Part shown: one piece after another, positions 48,110-56,944 of the stretch
How positions within the stretch are numbered: position 1 is the first letter of the stretch
Layout: every line of letters starts with the position of its first letter
Source: Sandaracinus amylolyticus
GTDB taxonomy: Bacteria; Myxococcota_A; Polyangia; Polyangiales; Sandaracinaceae
DNA: 64,000 bases
Direction of reading: 5' to 3'
NCBI RefSeq assembly: GCF_000737325.1
Contig: NZ_CP011125.1
Location: 1,178,001-1,242,000, forward strand
Notes under the pieces: generated by a model
Told to the model about the DNA's origin: nothing
What the model saw: only the letters and a program-made list of their open reading frames with translations
Databases searched by the model: none
Translations under genes and position numbers: made by a program

Positions 48110-49972
48110 TCAGGTGCCCGCGGTCGAGCGGACCTTGAGCTCGGCGAGCTGCTCCGGGATCACCGGGCCGGGCGCGCCGGTCATCAGGTCGCTGCCCTTC
48201 CCGGTCTTCGGGAACGCGATCACGTCGCGGAGCGACTCGCTCTCCGTGAGCAGCATCGCGAGGCGATCGAGCCCGAGCGCGATGCCGCCGTGCGGCGGCG
48301 CGCCGTGACGAAGCGCGGAGAGGAGGAAGCCGAACTTCTCGGTCGCTTCCTGCTCGCCGATGCCGAGGACCTCGAAGACCTTCTTCTGCACGTCGGGATC
48401 GTGGAGACGGATCGACCCGCCGCCGAGCTCGACGCCGTTGAGCACGAGGTCGTAGCGGTAGCAGAGGACCTTGCCGGGATCCTTGTCGAGGATCGGCAAC
48501 GACGCGTCGTGCGGGCGCGTGAACGGATGGTGCGCCGCGACCCAGCCCTTGCCGTCCTCCGCGCGCTCGAAGAGCGGCGGCTCCACGACCCAGAGCAGGT
48601 TCCAGTCCCCGCCCGCGCCGACCTGCGGGATCATCCCGAGCTTCTTGCCGAGGTGCAGGCGAAGGTTCGCCATCACCGTGTGCACCATCGCCTCGGGGCC
48701 GAACTGGAAGAGCAGCAGATCGCCCTCTTCCGCGCCGCACGCCGCGTTCATCGCCGCGACGAATTCCTTCGTCGCGGTCTTCGCCATCGGCGACTGCTGC
48801 CACTCGCCGCCCGGGCCGACCTTCGCGCGCGCGAGGCCCTTGGCGCCCATCTGCTTCACGAACGCTTCGAGCTTGTCGATCTCGGTGCGCGACATCGCCG
48901 TCGCGTGCTGCGCCGGGACGCGGATCGCCTTCACGATCTCTTCCGGCAGATCACGACGGTAGGTGCCGTCCGCGAACTTCTTCGCGATCGGCTCGAGCAG
49001 CGGCACACCGCCGCCGCCGTGCGCGATCACGAGCTCGGTGAGCTCGACGTGCTCGAGCCCGAAGCGCATGTCCGGCTTGTCGTTGCCGAAGCGGCGCATC
49101 GACTCCTCGAACTTCATGCGCGGGAACACGCCGCCCGGATAGCGCTGCGTGAGATCGATGCCGAGCAGCTCCTTCCAGAGCCGCACCACGAGCTTCTCGA
49201 TCAGCCCGAAGATGTCGTCCTGGTTGACGAACGACATCTCGACGTCGATCTGCGTGAACTCGGGCTGGCGATCGCCGCGCAGATCCTCGTCCCGGAAGCA
49301 CTTCACGATCTGGATGTAGCGATCGAAGCCGCTGACCATCAGCAGCTGCTTGAAGAGCTGCGGGCTCTCCGCGAGCGCGTAGAAGAGGCCGGGGTTGAGG
49401 CGCGCCGGCACCAGGAAATTGCGGGCGCCGCCGGGCGTGTACTTCACGAAGATCGGCGTCTCCACCTCGACGAAGCCGTTCTCGTGGAAGTGGCTCCGCG
49501 TGTGATGGTAGATGCGCGAGCGCGTCATGATGTTGCGCTGCAGCTTCGGCCGGCGGAGGTCGAGGTAGCGGTGCTCGAGGCGCTTCTCCTCGTTCGTGTC
49601 GATCTCGTCTTCGATCGGGAAGACGGGGGTCTCGGCCTTGTTGAAGACCGTCGCCTCGAGCGCGACGACCTCGATGCGGCCGGTCGCGATCCTGTCGTTC
49701 ACGTTGCCGCCGCGGGAGCGCACCTTCGCGCGCACCCCGAGGACCCACTCGCTGCGCGCGCGATCGCCGACCGCGAACGCGTCCTTGCTGACCGAGGGAT
49801 CGAACACGACCTGCGTGATGCCGTCGCGATCGCGGAGATCGACGAAGATCAGCTCGCCGTGATCGCGCCGCGAGTGCACCCACCCGAACAGCACGACCTC
49901 GTCGCCGACGTTCCCCTCGCGCAGCGCCCCGCACGAATGAGTCCGCTTCAGCTCGTCGATGAACCGCGCCAC
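48110..49972 (-). CDS. aspS: Aspartyl-tRNA synthetase
   Basis: A 620-aa class II synthetase of bacterial type. An OB-fold anticodon domain is at about 1-125 (LFGWVHSRRDHGELIFVDLR), motif 2 lies in CFRDEDLRGDRQPEFTQIDV, the GAD insertion is at about 290-440, and motif 3 is GIALGLDRLAMLL. It charges tRNA-Asp with Asp. In the first active-site region it has TPGGARNFLVP where E. coli has TPEGARDYLVP. A non-discriminating enzyme that also charges tRNA-Asn is possible and depends on whether AsnRS is present elsewhere. Confidence 0.95.
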   Translation of the reverse strand: MARFIDELKRTHSCGALREGNVGDEVVLFGWVHSRRDHGELIFVDLRDRDGITQVVFDPSVSKDAFAVGDRARSEWVLGVRAKVRSRGGNVNDRIATGRIEVVALEATVFNKAETPVFPIEDEIDTNEEKRLEHRYLDLRRPKLQRNIMTRSRIYHHTRSHFHENGFVEVETPIFVKYTPGGARNFLVPARLNPGLFYALAESPQLFKQLLMVSGFDRYIQIVKCFRDEDLRGDRQPEFTQIDVEMSFVNQDDIFGLIEKLVVRLWKELLGIDLTQRYPGGVFPRMKFEESMRRFGNDKPDMRFGLEHVELTELVIAHGGGGVPLLEPIAKKFADGTYRRDLPEEIVKAIRVPAQHATAMSRTEIDKLEAFVKQMGAKGLARAKVGPGGEWQQSPMAKTATKEFVAAMNAACGAEEGDLLLFQFGPEAMVHTVMANLRLHLGKKLGMIPQVGAGGDWNLLWVVEPPLFERAEDGKGWVAAHHPFTRPHDASLPILDKDPGKVLCYRYDLVLNGVELGGGSIRLHDPDVQKKVFEVLGIGEQEATEKFGFLLSALRHGAPPHGGIALGLDRLAMLLTESESLRDVIAFPKTGKGSDLMTGAPGPVIPEQLAELKVRSTAGT

Positions 49973-50027
49973 ACCGCCTCCGTCACGAAAAGGGCCGGGA
50001 GGCTAGCACGCAGTCACGACGCGGCGA

Positions 50028-51107
50028 TCAGGGCGCGCACATGTCGCTCCAGGCGCAGCCGTAGACCGGCGGCAGGCAGTACTGCCGCCCCGTCCCGCCG
50101 CTGCTGAGCGAGCACGACCGGAAGTTCGTGCCGTTGCGATGCAGGCACTCCGCGCCCGCGACCGGCTGACACGCGCCCCAGCCGCATGAGCCGTTGCACA
50201 CGCGCTCGCCGCACGCGTCGGTGGGCGAGCACGCGCTGCGCGAGCCCGGCGCGCAGACGCCTTCGCCGGCGCACCCGCCGACGTTCGTCCACGTGCCCCA
50301 CGCGCAGCCGCTCGAGCAGGTGCGCGCCTGCATCTGCGTCCCGCAGTTGCCGCAGGGCACGGTGCGCGACTCGGTCGTGCCCGGCGTGCACGAGCCCGCG
50401 CCGCCGGTGCACGCGCCCCACGCGCCGAACTCGCCCCACGTGCACGACGACGCGCAGGTGCGCGTGCGCGTCTGCGATCCACACGCGCAGCTCTGCGACT
50501 CGCTCGTCGTCGTGCCCGGCGCGCACACGCCTTCGCCCTCGCACGCGAACGCGCTCCACGTGCACGCATCGCTGCACGTGCGGCGCTGGGTCCCACAGTT
50601 GCCGCACCCTCCGCCGGTGTCGACGTCACCGGGAGAGCACTCACCGGCGTCCATGCAGTCTCCGTCGTTCGTCCACGATCCGTCGACGCAGACCTGGCGC
50701 TGCGTCCCGCACCTCGCGCACGCGACGGTGCGCGGCGCGGAGCCGGGCGTGCAGTCGCAGCTCGCGGGCGCGTCGCACGCGCTCCACACGCCGTCCTCGC
50801 ATCGCTGGAGGCCGGGGCCGCACGCGCCTTCGCAGTCGCGCTGGGCGGTGCTGGAGACCGTGGGATCGTCGTCGTCGCAGTCGACGCTCGCGTCGATCCC
50901 GTCGTCGTCGAAGTCGGCGACGGGGACACAGGACCCCGCGACGCAGGTCTCGGAGGTGCCGCACGGGGGATCGCAGACCCCGGCGTCGCCCGCGCGCGCG
51001 GCGTCGCGGCGACCGCCGTCCTGGCCGCGTGGGCTCACCTCGGCGCCCGTCGCGCACGCGGCGAGCGCGAGCGCGAGCACGGAGAAACGCACTGCGTTCC
51101 GCACCAC
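50028..51107 (-). CDS. Secreted protein with tandem Cys-rich repeats
   Basis: About 359 aa from GTG 51107 (a GTG at 51104 and a TTG at 51158 are alternatives). The signal sequence ends in a lipobox-like LALAAC. After a DxDxD stretch (FDDDGIDASVDCDDDD), about five units of 35-40 residues share the pattern CTPG, then CGxCGTQxRTC, then CxW (for example CGNCGTQRRTCSDACTW; CGNCGTQMQARTCSSGCAW). All Cys are probably disulfide-bonded outside the cell. Function unknown; adhesive or matrix roles are plausible. Confidence 0.7.
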   Translation of the reverse strand: MVRNAVRFSVLALALAACATGAEVSPRGQDGGRRDAARAGDAGVCDPPCGTSETCVAGSCVPVADFDDDGIDASVDCDDDDPTVSSTAQRDCEGACGPGLQRCEDGVWSACDAPASCDCTPGSAPRTVACARCGTQRQVCVDGSWTNDGDCMDAGECSPGDVDTGGGCGNCGTQRRTCSDACTWSAFACEGEGVCAPGTTTSESQSCACGSQTRTRTCASSCTWGEFGAWGACTGGAGSCTPGTTESRTVPCGNCGTQMQARTCSSGCAWGTWTNVGGCAGEGVCAPGSRSACSPTDACGERVCNGSCGWGACQPVAGAECLHRNGTNFRSCSLSSGGTGRQYCLPPVYGCAWSDMCAP

Positions 51108-51181
51108 GATTCGATTGAACCCGATTCCGTCCGGCACGTCGACGGGCGCGCCGAGCAAGGCGGAGGCCAGAGGAGGACGCG

Positions 51182-51376
51182 ATGCCCGAGCGTGAGAAGC
51201 GCGGCGCCGGCGGGATGCGCGGCGGGCCGGGAGAACAGGCGGATCACGGGACGCACGGCGCGTTCACGAACGAGCCCGAGGCGACCGAGGACGACGCGGC
51301 CCGTCGGGAGCGCGAGCGGCGACGCACCGCGCGCGAATCCGACGAGACCCGCAAGACGCGGCGCACGCCGCGATAG
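51182..51376 (+). CDS. Hydrophilic miniprotein, 64 aa
   Basis: GAGGAGGACGCG directly before ATG makes translation likely. The product is entirely polar (MPEREKRGAGGMRGGPGEQA; EATEDDAARRERERRRTARE) with a basic end. Probably disordered. Next gene begins 8 bases later, so the pair is an operon. No family recognised. Confidence 0.6.
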   Translation: MPEREKRGAGGMRGGPGEQADHGTHGAFTNEPEATEDDAARRERERRRTARESDETRKTRRTPR

Positions 51377-51384
51377 GAGCGTGA

Positions 51385-51813
51385 ATGGGCACGAAGATCC
51401 TGAAGCGCGGGATGCGCGGTGACGATGTCCGCGACGTGCAGGAGAAGCTGCATCGGCTCGGGTTCGACGTGAAGGCCGACGGCATCTTCGGCGAGGAGAC
51501 CGAGCGCGCGGTGCATCGGCTGCAGACGCTCTTCGGCTACACCGTCGACGGCCTGGTCGGCGACGGCACGAAGAAGCTGATGGACGCGCAGATCGGGTAC
51601 GGATGGAACGCGAAGCTCCCGAACGCGCAGGAGCTCGCGCTGCGCGCGCAGGGCAAGCTCCCGGGCACGTCGGGCGGCGCGGGCGCGGAGGCGCGGCACT
51701 ACCCCGAGGAGACGCCGCGCTCGCCCACGATCCCCGACGCGCGCCACACCGCGGCGCCGACGAGCTCGACGTCGCACGTCGGCGGCGGCGCGCCGAGAAC
51801 GCCGAAGCGCTGA
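51385..51813 (+). CDS. Peptidoglycan-binding domain protein
   Basis: A 142-aa protein with one PG_binding_1 domain at about 5-65: LKRGMRGDDVRDVQEKLHRL, VKADGIFGEETERAVHRLQ, DGLVGDGTKKLM. The remaining 75 residues are a Pro/Thr/Ser-rich tail. No signal peptide is visible, so it is either exported by another route or binds inside. These domains also occur as targeting modules of phage and secretion-system effectors. Co-transcribed with the 64-aa gene upstream. Confidence 0.85.
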   Translation: MGTKILKRGMRGDDVRDVQEKLHRLGFDVKADGIFGEETERAVHRLQTLFGYTVDGLVGDGTKKLMDAQIGYGWNAKLPNAQELALRAQGKLPGTSGGAGAEARHYPEETPRSPTIPDARHTAAPTSSTSHVGGGAPRTPKR

Positions 51814-51863
51814 CGAACCAGCGTCGCCGACGCGCCGCGCGAGCTCGCGTGGCGCGTCGGCGA

Positions 51864-53138
51864 TCAGCCCGCGACGTGCTGCTCGTAGTACGTCACGCGC
51901 CCGTCGTGGCAGGCGACGAAGCGGATCGTCCCGTCCTGCGAGGCGACGATCGCGAGCCCCGTCGGGTGCGCTTGGACGAAGCGATACGCGGCGCGGTGGC
52001 GTGTCCCGACGTTCTCCTCGTCGTCCTCGATCGTCACCTCGCCCTCGGTGTCGAGCGCGCGATGGACGCGGAGCCCGTCGTGCACGACGCGACCGTGCGG
52101 CGGCGCGACCTCGACACCGAACGCGAGCAGCTCGAACCGCTTCGAGAGCACCACCGCGCCGTCGACCGCGGAGAGCGACGCGAGGGTGCGCGACAGCTCG
52201 AACACCGCGGACTCGATCTCCGCGAGGTCGTGCGAGTGCACGACGAAGTCGTCGGCGGTGATCGCCCGTCCGCCGTTGCCGCGCGCCCGCGCGAGCTCCG
52301 ACGTGATCACGCGCAGGAGCGCGCGGTAGCGAGCGCGCGCAGGCTCGCGCGCGAAGCGATACTTCGCGCGGAAGAGCGTCGAGAAGAGCGCCTCGCCGTG
52401 CGCGTCGGGCTCGGTGAAGAGGATGGTCCCGCCGTGGTGCGCCTCGCGCATCAGCCACAGCGCGCGCCGCACCATCTGCTGCGAGATCGATCGCACGAGC
52501 GACTCGTCGAGCGCGGGCCAGTCGGGCGCGCGCTCCGCGGCGTGCTGCTGCACCAGCTCGTTGCGCACGCTCTCGAAGAGCGCGGGCATCCACCGCGACG
52601 AGAACACGTCGGTGCGCAGCGTGACGAGGCGTCCGCCCTCGAGGCCCGCGACGAAGTGATCCCCGGCGTGCACCGAGATGCGCGCCGGGCCTCGCACGTG
52701 CACGACCGTCTTCGGCAGCATCACGACCGCGCGCGTCCGACCGCCCCACGTCGGAGCCAGCCACTGCGCGCCGGTCGTCATGATCCCCCAGATGCGCAGC
52801 TCGCCGCGCGCGTCGGGCTCGACGGCGACGACCGCGGTCTCGAACGGCGCGGCGACCGCGATGCGTCGCAGCTCGTCGACGTGGAAGGGGCGCGTGCGAT
52901 CGAGGCGCAGCACCAGCGGGCCGACGGCGGGGAGCGCCTCCGCCTCGCGCTCGGGCTGGCGCGCCAGCGCGACGCGCACCCTCACGGGGCGCCCTTCCTC
53001 GCGCAACATCGACGCGTGGTACGCGACCTCGAGGAGCGCGCGACGGAACTCGGCGAGCGGATCGGGCGATAGATCCGCCGGCCACTGCGACGCGACGAGC
53101 GCTTCGAGATCGTCGGGGTAGTGGAAGATCTCGGTCAC
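51864..53138 (-). CDS. Putative diadenylate cyclase (DisA_N/DAC-like) with large N-terminal sensor region
   Basis: A 424-aa protein from GTG 53138 (GGAGGTC upstream; earlier residues are not protein-like). The C-terminal 100 residues carry both DAC hallmarks: DGA at 326-328 (VDGAVVLSKRFELLAFGVEV) and GTRHRAA at 378-384, then AIVASQDGTIRFVACHDG. These catalyse c-di-AMP formation from two ATP in DisA/CdaA. The first 300 residues are unlike DisA or CdaA and match my recollection of a DACNV-type sensor region. No transmembrane segment. Activity is inference; c-di-AMP is little described in this phylum. Confidence 0.75.
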   Translation of the reverse strand: MTEIFHYPDDLEALVASQWPADLSPDPLAEFRRALLEVAYHASMLREEGRPVRVRVALARQPEREAEALPAVGPLVLRLDRTRPFHVDELRRIAVAAPFETAVVAVEPDARGELRIWGIMTTGAQWLAPTWGGRTRAVVMLPKTVVHVRGPARISVHAGDHFVAGLEGGRLVTLRTDVFSSRWMPALFESVRNELVQQHAAERAPDWPALDESLVRSISQQMVRRALWLMREAHHGGTILFTEPDAHGEALFSTLFRAKYRFAREPARARYRALLRVITSELARARGNGGRAITADDFVVHSHDLAEIESAVFELSRTLASLSAVDGAVVLSKRFELLAFGVEVAPPHGRVVHDGLRVHRALDTEGEVTIEDDEENVGTRHRAAYRFVQAHPTGLAIVASQDGTIRFVACHDGRVTYYEQHVAG

Positions 53139-53255
53139 GAGAGCCGACCTCCGCGCGACATTGGATCGCGCCTTTTCGGAACATGGCGCAAGCCGGAGAT
53201 CCCGGACAGGCGGCACGAGGGGTGCTCCACGTGCTGCACGCACCCGGAGCTGCGC

Positions 53256-54698
53256 ATGTCGGAGCACGAGCACGAGGAGTCACGCCGCGCCGCGAGGCGC
53301 AGCGTCACACGGTCGGACGACGGCACGCTCCGGAGCGCGCGTCGTCGCCGCATCCGCGAAGAGCAGCACGCGCGCACGCTCTGGGCGAGCTACGCGCTGC
53401 TCCTCGTCGGGGTCTGGCTGATGCTCGCGCCGCTCACGTTCGGCGAAGAGGTGCTCGCGGAAGCGACGCGCGCCTCGTGGATCCCGAGCAGCGCGCGCGC
53501 GACGGTCGCGCGCTGGAACCAGGTGATCTGCGGCGCGGTCCTCACGCTCGCCGCGTGGCGCATGCTCGAGCCCCATCGCGCGATCGCGCGGCGGATCGCG
53601 CTCGGGGTCGGCGTGTGGCTCAGCCTCGCGCCCGTGGTGCTCGCCGCGCCGAGCGCCAGCATCTACGCGAACGACACGCTCGTCGGCATGCTCGTCATCG
53701 CGCTCGGCGCGCTGGTGCCCGGCGCGATCGACGAGGGCATCTTCGCGAAGAGCAACGCGGCCGCCGTGCCGCCCGGGTGGTCCTACGATCCCTCGAGCTG
53801 GCCGCAGCGCGTCGTCACGATCGTGCTCGCGCTCGCGGCGTTCCTCGTCGCGCGCTCGCTCGCGGCGTTCCAGCTCGGCTACGACGAGCGCGCGTGGGAG
53901 CCGCTCTTCGTGCGCCAGACCGCGAGCGCGACCGACCTGGCCGCGTCGAGCCCGTGGATGATCTCCGACGCGGCGCTCGCGGCGTTCGTGTTCACGTTCG
54001 TGATGCTCGTCGGATTCGTCGCCGGCCCGGCGCGCTGGCGCACCGCGCCGTGGGTCGTCGTGCTGCAGGGCGCGCTCGTGATCCCGCTCGGCCTCGCGCA
54101 CGTCGCGATCACGATCGTGCACTCGGTCACGAGCGACGCGTGGAGCACGCCGCGCCTCGTCTCGTCGGCGCTCGCGCTGATCTTGATCGCGCTGGTCGGC
54201 GACGAGGTGATCGCGGCCTTCCAGCACCTCGCGCGCGTCCGCGCCGGCACGATCGACGAGCCGCTGCGCGAAGGGCGCGACGACGCGCGCACGCCCGATC
54301 TCGCCGAGGCGCGCGAGCGGCCGAGCGAGATCGTGCGCGCCTCGCTCTGGGGCGCGAGCGCGACGTGGAACCTGATCGCGTCGGTGCTGCTCGGCGCGCT
54401 GGTGATGATGCTGCCCGCGCTGATCGGGCTCGACGGCGGCGCGGCCGACGCGCTGCACGTCGGCGGTGCGCTCGCGGTCGCGTTCGCGCTGATCGCGACC
54501 GGCGAGGTGTTCCGCGCCGCGCGCTACGCGAACGTGCTCGTCGGCGCGGCGATCGCGATCCTGCCGATCGTGCTCGGCGTGCACGCGACCGACGCGCGCA
54601 TCCTCGGGATCGCGCTCGGCGTCGGGATCGCGCTCCTCGCGCTGCCGCGCACCGGCCGCGTCGAGCGATACGGGACCTGGGACCGCTTCGTCGTCTGA
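53256..54698 (+). CDS. Multi-span membrane protein with SPW-like repeats
   Basis: A 480-aa protein starting at ATG 53256 with GGAG upstream. After a basic start, the first block (about 40-135) has four hydrophobic segments with YALLLVGVWLMLAPLTFGEE and RIALGVGVWLSLAPVVLAAP, which follow the SPW pattern of a W-L-x-L-A-P turn. A middle part (about 165-345) has further segments. The last block (about 365-475) again resembles an SPW pair. It may be a duplication of SPW domains around a different core. Function unknown. Confidence 0.7.
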   Translation: MSEHEHEESRRAARRSVTRSDDGTLRSARRRRIREEQHARTLWASYALLLVGVWLMLAPLTFGEEVLAEATRASWIPSSARATVARWNQVICGAVLTLAAWRMLEPHRAIARRIALGVGVWLSLAPVVLAAPSASIYANDTLVGMLVIALGALVPGAIDEGIFAKSNAAAVPPGWSYDPSSWPQRVVTIVLALAAFLVARSLAAFQLGYDERAWEPLFVRQTASATDLAASSPWMISDAALAAFVFTFVMLVGFVAGPARWRTAPWVVVLQGALVIPLGLAHVAITIVHSVTSDAWSTPRLVSSALALILIALVGDEVIAAFQHLARVRAGTIDEPLREGRDDARTPDLAEARERPSEIVRASLWGASATWNLIASVLLGALVMMLPALIGLDGGAADALHVGGALAVAFALIATGEVFRAARYANVLVGAAIAILPIVLGVHATDARILGIALGVGIALLALPRTGRVERYGTWDRFVV

Positions 54699-54787
54699 GC
54701 GCCGCGCACGGGAAGATCCTCTTCCACCCCTCGTAGCTTTCTGGGACGCTCGTTCGAGCGGCTCAGGGGAGCGCAAGGGAGGGAACG

Positions 54788-54898
54788 ATGGGCGACAACG
54801 GCGGCGGCAAGGTCCTCGGAACGGTCCTCTTCATCGGGGCGATCGTCGTGTTCGACGTCCTCTCCCTCACCTTCGGGTGGGGCTGGATCATCTACTGA
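54788..54898 (+). CDS. Single-span membrane miniprotein, 36 aa
   Basis: A very strong binding site (AAGGGAGGGA, ending 2 bases before ATG) precedes a complete frame: MGDNGGGKVLGTVLFIGAIV, then VFDVLSLTFGWGWIIY and TGA at 54896-54898. One transmembrane helix fills residues 9-25 and the C-terminus is aromatic. The TTG start of the methyltransferase gene follows its stop codon directly. A hairpin (CGCTCG-TT-CGAGCG) lies upstream near 54750-54763. The tight spacing suggests a role with the next gene. Confidence 0.65.
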   Translation: MGDNGGGKVLGTVLFIGAIVVFDVLSLTFGWGWIIY

Positions 54899-55525
54899 TT
54901 GCGACGCGTCTCGTCCGACGACGTCGCTCATCGGGACCGCGCCGAGCTCGCGCTCGACGCGGTCCTCGGCGTTTCCGTCTGGATCTGGGCCGCCGGTCTC
55001 TTCCTCCACGACGGCGGTCCGCCGCTCGCCGTGCGCCTCTCGGTCGCGCTGCTCAACGGCGGCGTCGGCGCGCTCTTCCTCTGGCGCGGGCCCGCGCGCA
55101 CCCACGGCGACACGCGCGCGCTCCTCTCCGCGATTCCCTCGATCGCGCTCGGGGGCATCGCGCTGCGCATCGCGCCGAGCGAGTGGCCCATCGCGAGCGT
55201 CGTCGTCTTCGTCGCGATGGCGATCGGCGCGCTCGCGTCGCTGCTGACGCTCGGTCGCTCGTTCTCGATCCTGCCCGCACGCCGCGAGGTCGTCGGGCGC
55301 GGGCCCTATCGCGTGGTGCGACATCCTGCGTACGCGTGCGAGCTCGGCATGGTGATCGCCGCGGGCGCCGCGAGCGCGTGGTGGATCGCGCTCGTGCTCG
55401 GCGCGCTCGTGCTGCTCACGCTCGTCCCGCGCATCCGCGCCGAGGAAGCGCTGCTCGCGCACGACGACGCGTGGAGTGCCTACGCGACGCGGACTCGGCA
55501 TCGACTCGTGCCCGGCGTGTGGTGA
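54899..55525 (+). CDS. ICMT-like membrane methyltransferase
   Basis: A 208-aa integral membrane protein. The C-terminal family motif is GRGPYRVVRHPAYACELGMV (about 135-154), followed by RIRAEEALL and TRHRLVPGVW, as in isoprenylcysteine carboxyl methyltransferase and related proteins (PEMT/ICMT fold). Bacterial members methylate lipids or other hydrophobic acceptors using SAM; the acceptor is unknown. Starts with TTG at 54899 directly after the stop of the 36-aa gene, so translation is probably coupled. Confidence 0.8.
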   Translation: MRRVSSDDVAHRDRAELALDAVLGVSVWIWAAGLFLHDGGPPLAVRLSVALLNGGVGALFLWRGPARTHGDTRALLSAIPSIALGGIALRIAPSEWPIASVVVFVAMAIGALASLLTLGRSFSILPARREVVGRGPYRVVRHPAYACELGMVIAAGAASAWWIALVLGALVLLTLVPRIRAEEALLAHDDAWSAYATRTRHRLVPGVW

Positions 55526-55696
55526 GAGAGTGTCCAGATCGGCTCGCCGCCGCAGGGCCCTCCCGTCCGCGTGCCGCGCACGCTCCCGTGCGGGCCCACC
55601 GCCAGCGAGCACTCCACCTGGGCTGAGCTGGCGCTCGATGACCCCTGGCACCAGGGATCGCGGCGGAGCACCATCCCGCTCCCCGGACCGCGCTGC

Positions 55697-56944
55697 ATGA
55701 GCCCGAAGGACGAACGACGCATCATCCTGCTCCTCGCAGCGGTCCAGTTCGTCAACATCCTCGACTTCATGATCGTGATGCCGCTCGGCCCCGACTTCGC
55801 GGGCGACCTCGGCATCCCGCTCTCGCACCTCGGCACGATCGGCGGCGCGTACACGCTCTCCGCGGCGCTCTCGGGCTTCGCCGGCGCGTTCTTCCTCGAC
55901 CGCTTCGATCGTCGCCCCGCGCTCGCGCTCTCGCTGCTCGGCCTCGCGATCGGCACCGTCGGCGGCGCGCTCGCGACCGGGCTCGAGTCGCTGCTCCTCG
56001 CGCGCGTCGTCGCAGGCGCGTTCGGCGGCCCCGCGACGTCGGTCGCGATGTCGATCCTCGCCGACGTGATCCCCGGCGAGCGCCGCGGTCGCGCGCTCGG
56101 CACGGTGATGATCGCGTTCTCGATCGCGTCGATCGTCGGCGTGCCCGTCGCGCTCGAGCTCGCGCAGCGCGGCAGCTGGCACACGCCGTTCGTCGCGACC
56201 GGCGCCCTCGCGCTGATCGCGTCGATCGCCGCGTGGCTCGTGCTGCCCTCGATGCGCGCGCACCTCGACATCGAGCACGAGCCCGCGCTCGACGGGTTCC
56301 GTCACCTGCTCACGCGCCCCGTCACGCTGCTCTCGTACGCGATGACGTGGGTCGCGATGATGGGCGGGTTCGTCCTCATCCCGAACATCGCGTCGTACGT
56401 GCAGCTCAACCTGCACTATCCGCGCGAGCACCTCGGTCTGCTCTACGGCGCCGGCGGGCTGCTCAACTTCGCGACGATGCGTCCGATCGGTCGGCTCGTC
56501 GATCGCATCGGCTCGTTCCGCGTCCAGGCGATCGGCACCGTGCTGATCGTCGTCGTGACGTGGATCGGGTTCGTGTGGTCGCCGCCGTGGATGCCGGTGC
56601 TCCCGGTGTTCGTGGGCTTCATGTTCGCGAGCGGCATGCGCAACGTCAGCTACAGCACGCTCACCTCGAAGGTGCCTTCGCCCGAGGAGCGCGCGCGCTT
56701 CATGTCGCTGCAGTCGATGGTCCAGCACCTCGGCTCCGCCGCCGGCGCGTTCCTCGGCTCGCAGCTCCTCGTCGAGGGCGCGGGCGGCGCGCTCGTGCAC
56801 ATGGATCGCGTCGCGTGGACCGCGATGGCGCTCATGATCGCGACGCCGGTGCTGATGCTCGCCGTCGAGTCGCGCGTCGCGCGCAGCGAGCGCATCGTCG
56901 CCGCGCTCGACCCCGTGCCCGTCGCGTCCTCTCGCGATCGATGA
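55697..56944 (+). CDS. Major facilitator superfamily transporter, DHA1-like
   Basis: A 415-aa protein with 12 predicted spans. Motif A lies after helix 2 as FFLDRFDRRPALALSLLG, preceded by VNILDFMIVMPLGPDFAGDL, the D-F-M-I-V-M start typical of Bcr/CmlA-like DHA1 exporters. Likely a drug or metabolite exporter. The start at ATG 55697 follows a long untranslated leader (172 bases after the previous gene). It overlaps the next MFS gene in ATGA. Confidence 0.85.
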   Translation: MSPKDERRIILLLAAVQFVNILDFMIVMPLGPDFAGDLGIPLSHLGTIGGAYTLSAALSGFAGAFFLDRFDRRPALALSLLGLAIGTVGGALATGLESLLLARVVAGAFGGPATSVAMSILADVIPGERRGRALGTVMIAFSIASIVGVPVALELAQRGSWHTPFVATGALALIASIAAWLVLPSMRAHLDIEHEPALDGFRHLLTRPVTLLSYAMTWVAMMGGFVLIPNIASYVQLNLHYPREHLGLLYGAGGLLNFATMRPIGRLVDRIGSFRVQAIGTVLIVVVTWIGFVWSPPWMPVLPVFVGFMFASGMRNVSYSTLTSKVPSPEERARFMSLQSMVQHLGSAAGAFLGSQLLVEGAGGALVHMDRVAWTAMALMIATPVLMLAVESRVARSERIVAALDPVPVASSRDR

